DNA from: Sphingobacterium detergens
Lineage (GTDB): Bacteria; Bacteroidota; Bacteroidia; Sphingobacteriales; Sphingobacteriaceae
NCBI RefSeq assembly: GCF_003610355.1
Contig: NZ_RAPY01000001.1
Span: 1,798,001-1,862,000 of the forward strand
DNA: 64,000 nt
Reading direction: 5' to 3'
Part shown: piece by piece, positions 18,801 to 26,610 of the stretch
How the letters are laid out: each line of letters starts with the position of its first letter
Numbering within the stretch: position 1 is the stretch's first letter
Translations under genes and position numbers: made by a program
Notes under the pieces: generated by a model
Told to the model about the DNA's origin: nothing
The model's database searches: none
What the model saw: only the letters and a program-made list of their open reading frames with translations

Positions 18801-19044
18801 GAGAAGTGGACGGCGACTCCTCACGACGAATTTTGCCAATAACAATTTGTTTAGCTTCATCTTTCAGTGATTTGTCTCCCTGAAACTCTTTTAACAGCAC
18901 ACCATACATCTCTCCGCTCAATTTAGTGTTAGGCTTTGCTTCTACATCATATCCTTTTTTCACTAAACATTCCACGGCAGTATGTATCCCGATGTTGAGT
19001 TCCTTTGCTGCTTTAAGCAAGTTTGTTCCTTTTCCTTCAGTCAT
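15898..19044 (-). CDS. infB: Translation initiation factor IF-2
   Basis: 1048 residues, long for the family. The N-terminus has the IF2_N fold (TNLLKAAKELNIGIHTAVECL). A long low-complexity linker follows, first Lys/Glu/Pro/Val-rich (about 70-290), then Asn/Gly/Arg/Gln-rich (about 305-410). The GTPase domain carries GHVDHGKT at about 556, DTPGHEAF and TKVDKP, then domains II-IV including the C-terminal initiator-tRNA-binding barrel. It positions fMet-tRNA on the 30S subunit. It follows nusA by 103 bases in the rimP-nusA-infB operon. Confidence 0.98.
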   Translation of the reverse strand: MTEGKGTNLLKAAKELNIGIHTAVECLVKKGYDVEAKPNTKLSGEMYGVLLKEFQGDKSLKDEAKQIVIGKIRREESPSTSPKESSRNEDFEEHEEPKEILVKNTVEIPSVKEVTPAKPEEPVHQGGMKVVGKIDLDALNRGGHKGKKEEPSKEEPKVTHDAPVETKVVEKVIEQKEAEVKAPVIEAKKEEPKVIEQKAEVVAPRVEAPKPEVDKTEVKATPVVETKTEPVKVEEKKKDETAPKAAVPVTPKVEPVKKEGDDIISARAERLTGPKVIGKIELPSARPSHKPVASSSNAGNNNEKRKRKRTNPNGPVNPNAGQGQGHNNQNRGPRDGNNNHNRDQQGNRGGNQGNNNNPNNRPGQNNQHPGRPGQGGNNQHQGRPGQGGARPQHGRFDNRGKGRPVENKEEPSEKEIQDQIKATLARLSGAGKSGKFAQRAKLRRQKRDDVAQHAEEAAMEQELMAKVLRVTEFVTANELANLMDVQVTQIIATCMSLGMFVSINQRLDAETLTIVADEFGYQVEFIKPEDEETAELEEADTEANLVPRAPIVTVMGHVDHGKTSLLDYIRKANVTSGEAGGITQHIGAYAVKLDDDRKITFLDTPGHEAFTAMRARGAKVTDIVIIVVAADDAVMPQTKEAINHAQAAGVPIVFAFTKVDKPGANPDRIREQLSAMNILVEDWGGKFQAQEISAKTGENVDLLLEKVLLEAEMLDLKADPKKRAVGSVIEAALDKGRGIVTTVLIQGGTLRVGDPILAGSHSGKVKALTNERGERVKEAGPSVPVQILGMAGAPTAGDKLYVLESESEARTVANKRLQLQREQGMRATKHITLDEIGRRLAIGNFKELNIIVKGDVDGSIEALSDSLLKLSTDEIQVNIIHKSVGAISESDVLLASASDAIIIGFQVRPTQNARKLAENEQIDVRLYSIIYDAIEEIKSAMEGMLAPKFEEKIVAEVEIRETFKISKVGTIAGCMVREGKINRNNDIRIIREGVVIHTGRLASLKRFKDDVKEVAQGYECGLNIDRFNDIQVGDIVEAYEQVEVKRKL
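17876..17970 (-). repeat. Imperfect tandem repeat inside the infB linker
   Basis: Two to three imperfect copies of a unit encoding NNQHxGRPGQGG lie in the Asn/Gly-rich linker. They preserve the frame, so length change by recombination could alter the linker without inactivating IF-2. Confidence 0.6.
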
Positions 19045-19147
19045 CTATAATATAAACTATTTTAATATAATTACAAAAATATGTTTTTTTCCATCCATAA
19101 ACAATTTATTCCGAATGTTAGATAGAAAAAAATTAACAGGCTGAATT

Positions 19148-20389
19148 TTATTCAAATTCAGCTTGCAATATACGTAGGATATCACGAATGGTATCTTCTT
19201 CCAAATCGGTACGTCTAACAAGTTCTTCTTCGCTGAGTGATAAAACAGATTTTGCAGAATCCAAACCTACACGCTTCAATTCATCAATAACCCAGCTTTC
19301 AATTTCATCGCTGAATTCTTCGATATCCACATCCTCATCAAATTCATCATTCTCACGATAAACATCGATCTCATAACCAGTCAATTTACCAGCCAATTTA
19401 ATATTATGTCCACCACGACCAATTGCCAACGAAACCTGATCCGATTTTAAGTATACAGCAGCAGTTTTGTTTTCTTCGTCAATCTTAATTGAACTGATCC
19501 GAGCAGGGCTCAAAGCACGTGCGATATATAACGAATGGTTTGTAGTGAAATTGATAACATCAATATTCTCATTACGCAATTCACGAACGATACCATGAAT
19601 ACGTGATCCTTTCATACCCACACAGGCTCCAACCGGATCGATACGGTCATCATAAGACTCAACCGCCACTTTAGCACGCTCCCCTGGTTCACGGACAATT
19701 TTCTTGATCGTAATCAGACCATCAAAGATTTCAGGAACCTCAAGCTCAAATAAACGTTGTAAAAACGCTGGTGCAGTACGTGAGATAATGATTTTTGGAT
19801 TGTTGTTCATCATATCCACTTTATGAACTACCGCGCGGATACCATCGCCTTTTTTGAAATAATCAGCAGGGATTTGCTCTGATTTAGGCAAAATCAACTC
19901 ATTGCCATCTTCATCCAACACCAAGATCTCTTTCTTCCAGATCTGATAAACCTCACCAATAACCAATTCCCCTTCTCTATCTTTATATTTTTTGAAGACT
20001 TCGTCTTTCTCAAGTTCTAATACCTTAGAAACAAGCGTTTGACGAGCAGCCAAAATAGCACGACGTCCAAAGCTTTCCAAAGTGATCTGTTCGATAAAAT
20101 CATCGCCTACTTCAAGGTCCTCATCGTGTTTTCTCGCTTCCGCCAACTCGATTTCAAGATCATCATCCTCAGAAAATTCATCCTCAACAACGACACGCGT
20201 TCTCCAAATCTCCAAATCCCCGTTATCTGGATTCACGATAACATCCACATTTTCATCCGTACCGAAACGACGACGGATCATACTACGAAAAACCTCTTCC
20301 AATACTGTAATGACCGTAGGTCTATCGATATTCTTAAACTCTTTAAACTCCTGAAAAGAGTCTATCAGATTGATGTTGCTGTTACTCAT
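19148..20389 (-). CDS. nusA: Transcription termination/antitermination factor NusA
   Basis: 413 residues: an N-terminal RNA-polymerase-binding domain, an S1 domain (about 130-200), and two KH domains (the second carries VSLAIGRGGHNIKLA). A short helix-hairpin-helix region with VGLDSAKSVLSLSEEEL replaces the long acidic repeats of gamma-proteobacterial NusA. An acidic stretch (EFDEDVDIEEF) precedes it. It starts 5 bases after rimP, in the usual operon. Confidence 0.98.
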   Translation of the reverse strand: MSNSNINLIDSFQEFKEFKNIDRPTVITVLEEVFRSMIRRRFGTDENVDVIVNPDNGDLEIWRTRVVVEDEFSEDDDLEIELAEARKHDEDLEVGDDFIEQITLESFGRRAILAARQTLVSKVLELEKDEVFKKYKDREGELVIGEVYQIWKKEILVLDEDGNELILPKSEQIPADYFKKGDGIRAVVHKVDMMNNNPKIIISRTAPAFLQRLFELEVPEIFDGLITIKKIVREPGERAKVAVESYDDRIDPVGACVGMKGSRIHGIVRELRNENIDVINFTTNHSLYIARALSPARISSIKIDEENKTAAVYLKSDQVSLAIGRGGHNIKLAGKLTGYEIDVYRENDEFDEDVDIEEFSDEIESWVIDELKRVGLDSAKSVLSLSEEELVRRTDLEEDTIRDILRILQAEFE

Positions 20390-20394
20390 TATTT

Positions 20395-20859
20395 TTAAAA
20401 TGAAATTACCACTTTTGTTGCTTTTATTTGATCAAAAGGAAGTTCTTTTTCCACCTCTTGCGCTTTTTTACCTTTTTCTTTTACTTTTTGAAGAATGCTG
20501 ATCTTTGTTTCATCCACCGCCAATAACGTTCCCTCAATTTTCGTATTATCGTCCAACTTAACCTGTACAGTACGACCTATATTTCTTTGATACTGCCGAT
20601 TATTGACGAAATTTGAATCAATACCCGGAGACGAAACCTCCAAACGATAGGCATTATCAACGACATTTTCCTCCTCCAAATGAAAACCGACATGGCGGCT
20701 CACTTGCGCACAATCATCAATACTAACACCGTTATCCCCATCTAAGAGGATCTCCAAAATCTTATTTGGACGCATCTTTACACTAACAATAAACAAATCC
20801 TCGCGATCTGCTATTTTTTCCGCTATGAGTTCAATGACTCTTTTTTCTACATCTTGCAT
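20395..20859 (-). CDS. rimP: Ribosome maturation factor RimP
   Basis: 154 residues with the conserved segments LDGDNGVSIDDCAQVSR and LEVSSPGIDS of the first domain and an Sm-like second domain. It assists 30S subunit assembly. First gene of the rimP-nusA-infB operon, just downstream of the terminator of the S24 repressor gene. Confidence 0.96.
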   Translation of the reverse strand: MQDVEKRVIELIAEKIADREDLFIVSVKMRPNKILEILLDGDNGVSIDDCAQVSRHVGFHLEEENVVDNAYRLEVSSPGIDSNFVNNRQYQRNIGRTVQVKLDDNTKIEGTLLAVDETKISILQKVKEKGKKAQEVEKELPFDQIKATKVVISF

Positions 20860-20894
20860 TGTTCTACTGCCTAGAATGCTAAATTAATTGTATT

Positions 20895-20920
20895 AAAAAA
20901 AGGGGGCAATACGAGCCCCC
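20895..20920 (-). terminator. Terminator of the S24 repressor gene
   Basis: On the minus strand, GGGGGC pairs with GCCCCC around a 7-base loop and is followed by seven Ts. It separates the repressor from the rimP operon. Confidence 0.85.
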
Positions 20921-20997
20921 TTCCTTTCAGATATGCAAATATAGTATTTTATAAAATAAAAAACAAATACCCAAACAGCAACGGAAGTATTTTTCTA

Positions 20998-21774
20998 TTA
21001 TTTTGAATTATCAACGACTGCATTAATTGTTTTTTGCATCTGTGCCATCATACTGGTTAATGTTTCCATTGTTGGCTCAGGAGTTGGCTCCGGCAGTTGA
21101 GTACTAATAAAAGCTTTCGCCCGCCACACCTCTAAAATATCAGGGGTCTCAACCCAGTATGGTTCGTAGGTTTTATTATCAGAAACAAGCTTTAAACCTT
21201 TATCCTCTTTAAATTTAAAGGCAATACGCTTGTAGACAACTCCCTCCTCCCGAGATACAACGACATAAGTATGTCCCGGTTTTATGTCATGCCAATTTTC
21301 GACATATTCCGCCACAATAATGGATCCTGAGGGCAAAGGCAACATCGAATCACCTTTAATCTCAAAAGCCCGAAAAGTACCCTGTCCAAACATGGGTAAT
21401 GAAAATTTTGGAAGCTCAGCGACATACTCCGGATCACCATAGCCATTCAGGTAACCCGCGCTTGCTTTAACCGGTACGAGCTCAATGTTTTCGCGGTCAT
21501 TGCCGTCAACAGTCACACTCAATACCCTGAGATTAGATGCATTGCTTTTAGGTACCGGCTTCCACTTCTCATCAATCACATCATTCGCCAATTCATCCAT
21601 GGTTAACCCATAAAACTCGGCAATTTTTTTTAGCAATTCATATTTAGGCTCCGCTCTATCTTCTTCATAAGCACCAACAGAAGCGCGCTTAATCTCCATG
21701 ATATCAGCAAATTGCTGCTGCGTAATTTTCTTTCCTTTTCGAAGGAATTTCAAGTTGGACGAAATATTTGACAT
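20998..21774 (-). CDS. HTH (XRE) and S24 peptidase-domain repressor
   Basis: 258 residues. An XRE helix-turn-helix covers about 5-62 (TQQQFADIMEIKRASVGAYE). The C-terminal LexA/CI-like domain has the Ala106-Gly107 cleavage-type pair, catalytic Ser143 (GDSM) and Lys182 (VVYKRI), so self-cleavage in response to RecA is possible. A C-terminal tail of about 35 residues is Pro/Glu/Met-rich and is not part of the fold. It is divergent from a small degenerate GIY-YIG gene over a 102-base region containing a palindrome. No prophage genes surround it, so it may be a chromosomal regulator rather than a phage repressor. Confidence 0.88.
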   Translation of the reverse strand: MSNISSNLKFLRKGKKITQQQFADIMEIKRASVGAYEEDRAEPKYELLKKIAEFYGLTMDELANDVIDEKWKPVPKSNASNLRVLSVTVDGNDRENIELVPVKASAGYLNGYGDPEYVAELPKFSLPMFGQGTFRAFEIKGDSMLPLPSGSIIVAEYVENWHDIKPGHTYVVVSREEGVVYKRIAFKFKEDKGLKLVSDNKTYEPYWVETPDILEVWRAKAFISTQLPEPTPEPTMETLTSMMAQMQKTINAVVDNSK

Positions 21775-21876
21775 ATTATTTTTTCAAAAAAATATTTTGC
21801 AAAAACTAAATTTATTAGTAATATTGTGCCAATAAAATTAGTAAATAAAATTCAAACATCCAAATAATTTAGCATT
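21775..21876. promoter_or_regulatory. Divergent control region with candidate S24-repressor operators
   Basis: ACTAA-ATTTA-TTAGT forms a palindrome at 21805-21819, and the half-site TTAGTAA recurs at 21838-21844. On the minus strand TTGGC followed by TAAATTTAG resembles a Bacteroidota promoter, and the palindrome overlaps its -7 box. Operator function is inferred. Confidence 0.45.
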
Positions 21877-22200
21877 ATGAGCAATTTTATTGTATATATA
21901 GTAACAGACAACAATAGAAGATACTTCGAAATCGACTTCACATCCAATATGTTTAGCACTGTAGTGGAGCTTCAACAAGCCAATAGCTTTATTCTTCAAC
22001 AGGGTCCGCATTTAAACAGAATCATCTATTCTGAAGCTTTTTCAAAATTAGCCTGTGCAAAAAAGAGAATGAACGAATTGCAAAATTTCACACGTATGCA
22101 AATAGAACGAGTTATTCGCAAGAATAATCCGAATTGGAATAACCTCTACCCGCAGCAACACCATGCTTACCCAAAAGAAAACACCAATTACGCGGCCTAA
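21877..22200 (+). CDS. Small protein with a degenerate GIY-YIG fold
   Basis: 107 residues. The order of elements follows GIY-YIG endonucleases of the UPF0213 kind: FIVYIVTDNNRR, then a helix, then LNRIIYSEAFSKLACAKKRM with QNFTRMQIERVIRKNNPNWNNLYP. In active members the second motif reads Y-I-G-V-T followed by an arginine helix; here it is FEIDFTSNMFS, so the catalytic Tyr, Gly and Arg appear lost. It is therefore probably a non-nuclease relative with a binding role. Divergent from the S24 repressor, which may control it. The family call rests on pattern, not a search. Confidence 0.6.
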   Translation: MSNFIVYIVTDNNRRYFEIDFTSNMFSTVVELQQANSFILQQGPHLNRIIYSEAFSKLACAKKRMNELQNFTRMQIERVIRKNNPNWNNLYPQQHHAYPKENTNYAA

Positions 22201-22221
22201 CAATACATAATAGAAATAAAA

Positions 22222-22249
22222 AAGCCGCCCAATTTTCATTAGGCAGCTT
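22222..22249. terminator. Terminator between the GIY-YIG-like gene and PBP1A
   Basis: AAGCCGCC pairs with GGCAGCTT with one mismatch; a T-rich run follows on the minus strand, so it mainly serves the PBP1A gene. Confidence 0.65.
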
Positions 22250-22302
22250 GTTATTTGTTATGCTGTTATAGATCCAAAAGAGGATAAACGCTTTTACTAA
22301 AT

Positions 22303-24684
22303 TTAAGTTGACGAGGTATTCTCCATCGCCCCTGTGTTTTCACCGACACTACCACCATTGTTATTTTGCTCGGTAGCCCCCTCAGTAGACTCTTCTTCAG
22401 GTCCAATAAAACCCTCGTCCGTCTGTTCCTCAACATTTGTTGAATCACTTTGTTCTGGTTCCGGCTCACTATAACGCGGTGTCTCACATTTATAGGATTT
22501 CGTAATTTCGACTGTAGATTCTGGAAATTTGCCCTGTGTATAGCCCAATTGCTTATCCTTATAAACAGATTCCAAAAACACACCAAATATAGGCAAAGCC
22601 GTCCGCGAACCTTCCCCAGTATGTGAATTCTTGAAGTGTATACTTCTTTCATCACATCCAACCCAGATTCCAGTGACCAAATCCTTGGTCACCCCCATAT
22701 ACCAACCATCAACATATTCTGAAGAAGTTCCAGTCTTCCCGCCAATTTCATTTTCTTTATCAAAAAGATCCCATTCCCACAAACCCTGCGATGTACCTCT
22801 TGGCTCTTCCATCCCACCACGCAACATATAGGTCATTAACCAAGCATCTTGCTTATCGACCACCTGTTTGCGCTCCGCCTGAAAAGTAGCAATCACATTT
22901 CCATCGTGATCTTCAATTTTAGAAACCAGTACTGGCGTAACTCGCTCGCCATGGTTCATCATCGTCGAGTAACCGTTGACCATCTCAAATACTGATACAT
23001 CATTAGGGCCCAATCCAACAGAAGCCACAGGGTTCAGTTTACTTGTAATACCACAACGCTGAGCGGCATCCACTACTTTTGCAGGTGTCACCATATCCGT
23101 CAACTGAACAGTAACCGAATTGATGGATCTCGCCATCGCATGACGCAAAGACATCTCCCGATAGGAAAAATTCCAATCCGCATTTTTAGGCTCCCATACT
23201 TCAACAGAATCCCCTTTATCAATCTTTATTGTAACAGGTTTATCCGTAATCTTATCACAAGGTGACATCCCAGACTCTAAAGCTGCCAAATAAACAAAAG
23301 GTTTAAATGTCGAACCCGCTTGTCGTTTCGCCTGCATCACGTGATCGTATTTAAAATATTGATGATCTATCCCTCCTACCCAAGCTTTAATTTCACCCGA
23401 ATAAGGATCCATCGACATCATCCCGGCATTCAACATCATCGCATAATATTTCAGGGAATCCATTGTAGACATTTCCTTTTCAATCTTACCCTTATCCTTC
23501 CAATTGTAGACTTCCATTTTTTTCTTCTTATTTAAGAAGAAGTTGATGCTATCCGGAGTATTGGCATATTTTTTACTCAGAAACTCATAATAAGGTGTTT
23601 TCTTAGCTAAATTCTCCAAAAAGTTTGGGATCACTTTTCCAGAAAGATCCCGCCAAGGCTCCTGACCATCCCAAGTATTATTTAAACGTTGCTGTAATTC
23701 AGCCATCTGTTTTGCTACAGCCTCCTCAGCGTGCTTCTGAAGCTTGGAGTTGATGGTTGTATAAATCTTCAAACCATCGGTATAGATATCGTAATTATTC
23801 TCTTCGGACCATTTTTCCAACCATTTAGCCACAGCTGTACGCAGATATGAATCCCCACCAGCATTTACATCTTGATTATTGGTATTCAAAATTATCTTTT
23901 CCTTAACCAACGCATCATACTCTTCTTTTTTCAGAAAGCCCCCCTTATGCATTTGGCTCAATACCGTGTTTTTGCGGTCAAATGCTTTTTCCGGATTTCT
24001 GATCGGATTATATAAGGTCGTTCCTTTTAACATACCGATCAATACAGCCGCTTCATTTTGATTCAATTGATTTGCTCCTTTTGAAAAATAACGTTTTGCA
24101 GCGGTTTCTATTCCATACGCATTATTACTAAAAGAAACTGTATTGAGGTACATTTCTAAAATTTGGTTCTTCGTATACCGTTGTTCCAGTTTATAAGCAG
24201 TCATCCACTCTTTAAATTTGGTAACAACCAAGCCCGCAACAGGCAAACGTGTCAATAGCCCCCCGGCCTTATTATAACGGGTGCGGTAAAGATTCTTTGC
24301 AAGCTGCTGCGTTATCGTACTCGCCCCACGCTTATCCCCTTTTAATGTTGAAACAATCCCCGAACCAAGTCCCAAAAAGTCAACACCATTGTGCGAATAA
24401 AAACGCACATCCTCTGTTGCGATCAATGCATTAATAACAGTTTTAGGAATACTGTCAAAAGGGATTGGATTTCTATCCTCGTCAAAATATCGCCCAATCA
24501 ATACACTGTCGGCAGTATACAACTCTGTCGAAATATTGACACTTGGCATAATGATATCTTTTTTTGTAGGCGAGTAGCCAAAAAGCCACAAAAAATTAAG
24601 TTGTATAGCACAAACCAAAACTATAACGAAATATATTGCAATAACGAGATAACGAAGAATCCGATTCTTAATACGTCTAAACAT
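22303..24684 (-). CDS. mrcA: Penicillin-binding protein 1A, bifunctional
   Basis: 793 residues. One N-terminal membrane helix (about 11-35) is followed by a GT51 glycosyltransferase domain with catalytic Glu91 (EDVRFYSHNG) and GASTITQQLAKN at 120-131. The transpeptidase domain has STFK (458-461), SIN (520-522) and KTGTS (650-654). It polymerises and cross-links peptidoglycan in the periplasm. The C-terminal 60 residues are Glu/Ser/Thr/Asn-rich and look disordered. It is transcribed alone. Confidence 0.96.
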   Translation of the reverse strand: MFRRIKNRILRYLVIAIYFVIVLVCAIQLNFLWLFGYSPTKKDIIMPSVNISTELYTADSVLIGRYFDEDRNPIPFDSIPKTVINALIATEDVRFYSHNGVDFLGLGSGIVSTLKGDKRGASTITQQLAKNLYRTRYNKAGGLLTRLPVAGLVVTKFKEWMTAYKLEQRYTKNQILEMYLNTVSFSNNAYGIETAAKRYFSKGANQLNQNEAAVLIGMLKGTTLYNPIRNPEKAFDRKNTVLSQMHKGGFLKKEEYDALVKEKIILNTNNQDVNAGGDSYLRTAVAKWLEKWSEENNYDIYTDGLKIYTTINSKLQKHAEEAVAKQMAELQQRLNNTWDGQEPWRDLSGKVIPNFLENLAKKTPYYEFLSKKYANTPDSINFFLNKKKKMEVYNWKDKGKIEKEMSTMDSLKYYAMMLNAGMMSMDPYSGEIKAWVGGIDHQYFKYDHVMQAKRQAGSTFKPFVYLAALESGMSPCDKITDKPVTIKIDKGDSVEVWEPKNADWNFSYREMSLRHAMARSINSVTVQLTDMVTPAKVVDAAQRCGITSKLNPVASVGLGPNDVSVFEMVNGYSTMMNHGERVTPVLVSKIEDHDGNVIATFQAERKQVVDKQDAWLMTYMLRGGMEEPRGTSQGLWEWDLFDKENEIGGKTGTSSEYVDGWYMGVTKDLVTGIWVGCDERSIHFKNSHTGEGSRTALPIFGVFLESVYKDKQLGYTQGKFPESTVEITKSYKCETPRYSEPEPEQSDSTNVEEQTDEGFIGPEEESTEGATEQNNNGGSVGENTGAMENTSST

Positions 24685-25063
24685 AAATGGAAATTTATCT
24701 TATATTCAACATATTGAATCAACAAAAGGTTTTATCCCCCGCCCAATATGCGTTTATATCTGTTTCAGGGGCTAAATATACAACTAAATAAATGTCCCTA
24801 ATCAACTATTTACATTTTTTAACAATAAAAAACCAACATGTATTCAGGCAGAGACATTCGGCAAAAATACCCCGTACAAAACTTGCTATTTTCAATTTAT
24901 GGAATTAAAACAGCAAAAAAAATGAAGAAGGACATTGTTTAGATCAATAAGTTAGCCGATGGGTTCCGCAAATATTATACCTACTTTTGATTTATTATCT
25001 ATTTTATTTTAAAATAATAATGATATTTGTTTAAATTTAGATGTAAACTAGTCAACTATTAGC
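24685..25063. other. Intergenic region between PBP1A and rpoN promoters
   Basis: A divergent, AT-rich region with no gene that I can support. A TACTTTTG element at 24982-24989 matches the -7 consensus and could drive rpoN with a leader of about 70 bases; no -33 TTG is evident. Confidence 0.5.
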
Positions 25064-26530
25064 ATGTTAAAACAGACATTACAACAAAAGCTATTACAAA
25101 AACTGTCTCCACAACAAATTCAATTTATTAAATTGTTGCAGGTACCAACAGTTTCATTAGATGCCAGAATAAAAGAAGAATTAGAAGAAAACCCCGCATT
25201 AGAAGATGGTAGCTTGACTAATATGACCGATCCAATAGAAGAATATCCAGATAAAGATCCGGATGACAACTTCGACAACGAAGAAGGATTCGATTCAGAT
25301 GATTTCAGTTTGGAGGACTATATACAAGAAGACGACTACAAAGATTACGGAAATGGATATGATTACGGTGATGACGATGATGAAAGAAAAGAAATGCCCG
25401 TTGCTATTCAACATTCATTCTATGAACAATTACAACAACAATTAGACCTTCTCGCTTTAGATGATAAGCACTTTTTAGTGGGCCAACAGATTATCGGCAG
25501 TCTAGATGACGACGGCTACTTAAGACGTCCGATCATCAATCTGGTAGATGACCTGGCCTTCGGTCAAAATGTAATGACCGAAGAGCATGAGGTATTAGAA
25601 ATGCTAAAAGTGATCCAAGATTTTGAACCCGCAGGTATTGGGGCAAGAGATTTACAAGAATGTCTTTTGATACAATTACAAAAGAAAGACATGAACAACC
25701 CGACCATCAAACTTGCTATAAAAGTTGTCTCCAATTATCTGGATGAGTTCACAAAAAAGCACTATGACAAACTAGAGAAATCGTTAGGCATATCTTCTGA
25801 GGATCTGAAAAATGTCGTTAATGAAATCTTAAAGCTCAACCCTAAACCGGGTGACTCAGGGGCTGTAGCCGGAAAACAACTCCATATTATCCCAGACTTT
25901 CATATCAGCAACAATGATGGCATCCTACATTTAACCCTGAATGGACGTAATGCACCAGAACTTCGCATAAGCCGGGACTATCAGCACATGTTTGAACATT
26001 ACGAAAAATCCGATCAAAAGGATAAAAAGATGAAAGAAGCGGTACAGTTTGTCAAACAAAAGCTCGATTCAGCAAAATGGTTTATTGATGCAATCAAACA
26101 ACGCCAACAGACACTGCTCAAGACAATGAATGCGATCATGGAGTACCAATACGATTATTTTCTTACCGGAGATGACCGTAAATTGAAACCCATGATCTTA
26201 AAAGATATCGCCGATAAGATCGACATGGATATCTCAACCGTTTCCCGTGTAGCAAACTCTAAATATGTACAAACGGAATTTGGAACATTTCTATTAAAAT
26301 CATTTTTCTCCGAGGCAATACAAACAGACTCCGGAGAGGAGGTTTCAAATAAAGAGGTTAAGAAAATACTCGAAGAGTGTATTGCGAAAGAAAACAAGCG
26401 CAAACCACTTGCCGATGAGAAATTGACCGAAATTCTCAAAGAAAAAGGTTACAATATTGCTCGTCGAACGGTAGCCAAATATCGCGAAGCTTTAAACATA
26501 CCAGTCGCAAGATTAAGAAAAGAGCTCTAA
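25064..26530 (+). CDS. rpoN: RNA polymerase sigma-54 factor
   Basis: 488 residues. Region I is Gln/Leu-rich (LQQKLLQKLSPQQIQFIKLLQ). Region II is a long very acidic stretch (about 47-115, many Asp/Glu). The core-binding domain follows, and the RpoN box is ARRTVAKYRE at 466-475. It directs transcription from -24/-12 promoters with AAA+ activators; none is encoded in this window. The stop codon lies inside its terminator hairpin. Confidence 0.96.
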   Translation: MLKQTLQQKLLQKLSPQQIQFIKLLQVPTVSLDARIKEELEENPALEDGSLTNMTDPIEEYPDKDPDDNFDNEEGFDSDDFSLEDYIQEDDYKDYGNGYDYGDDDDERKEMPVAIQHSFYEQLQQQLDLLALDDKHFLVGQQIIGSLDDDGYLRRPIINLVDDLAFGQNVMTEEHEVLEMLKVIQDFEPAGIGARDLQECLLIQLQKKDMNNPTIKLAIKVVSNYLDEFTKKHYDKLEKSLGISSEDLKNVVNEILKLNPKPGDSGAVAGKQLHIIPDFHISNNDGILHLTLNGRNAPELRISRDYQHMFEHYEKSDQKDKKMKEAVQFVKQKLDSAKWFIDAIKQRQQTLLKTMNAIMEYQYDYFLTGDDRKLKPMILKDIADKIDMDISTVSRVANSKYVQTEFGTFLLKSFFSEAIQTDSGEEVSNKEVKKILEECIAKENKRKPLADEKLTEILKEKGYNIARRTVAKYREALNIPVARLRKEL

Positions 26531-26545
26531 GAGCTCTTTTTGTTT
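26518..26545 (+). terminator. rpoN terminator with the stop codon as loop
   Basis: AAAAGAGCTC and GAGCTCTTTT pair across a three-base loop that is exactly the UAA stop codon; Ts follow. The gene's last codons form the 5' arm. Confidence 0.8.
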
Positions 26546-26576
26546 GTCTCGACAATCAAATCTAAATTAAGAATAG

Positions 26577-26584
26577 TATCTTTG
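26577..26584 (+). promoter_or_regulatory. Probable -7 element of aguB
   Basis: TATCTTTG matches the Bacteroidota -7 consensus 26 bases before the chosen ATG, and it overlaps an in-frame GTG that therefore cannot be the start codon. Confidence 0.5.
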
Positions 26585-26610
26585 TGCTCGAATTAAATAA
26601 GCATGAAGGA

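Noticed and set aside
26584..26610. GTG start for aguB
   Set aside because: The GTG overlaps the -7 element; the ATG after GAAGGA matches the family start.
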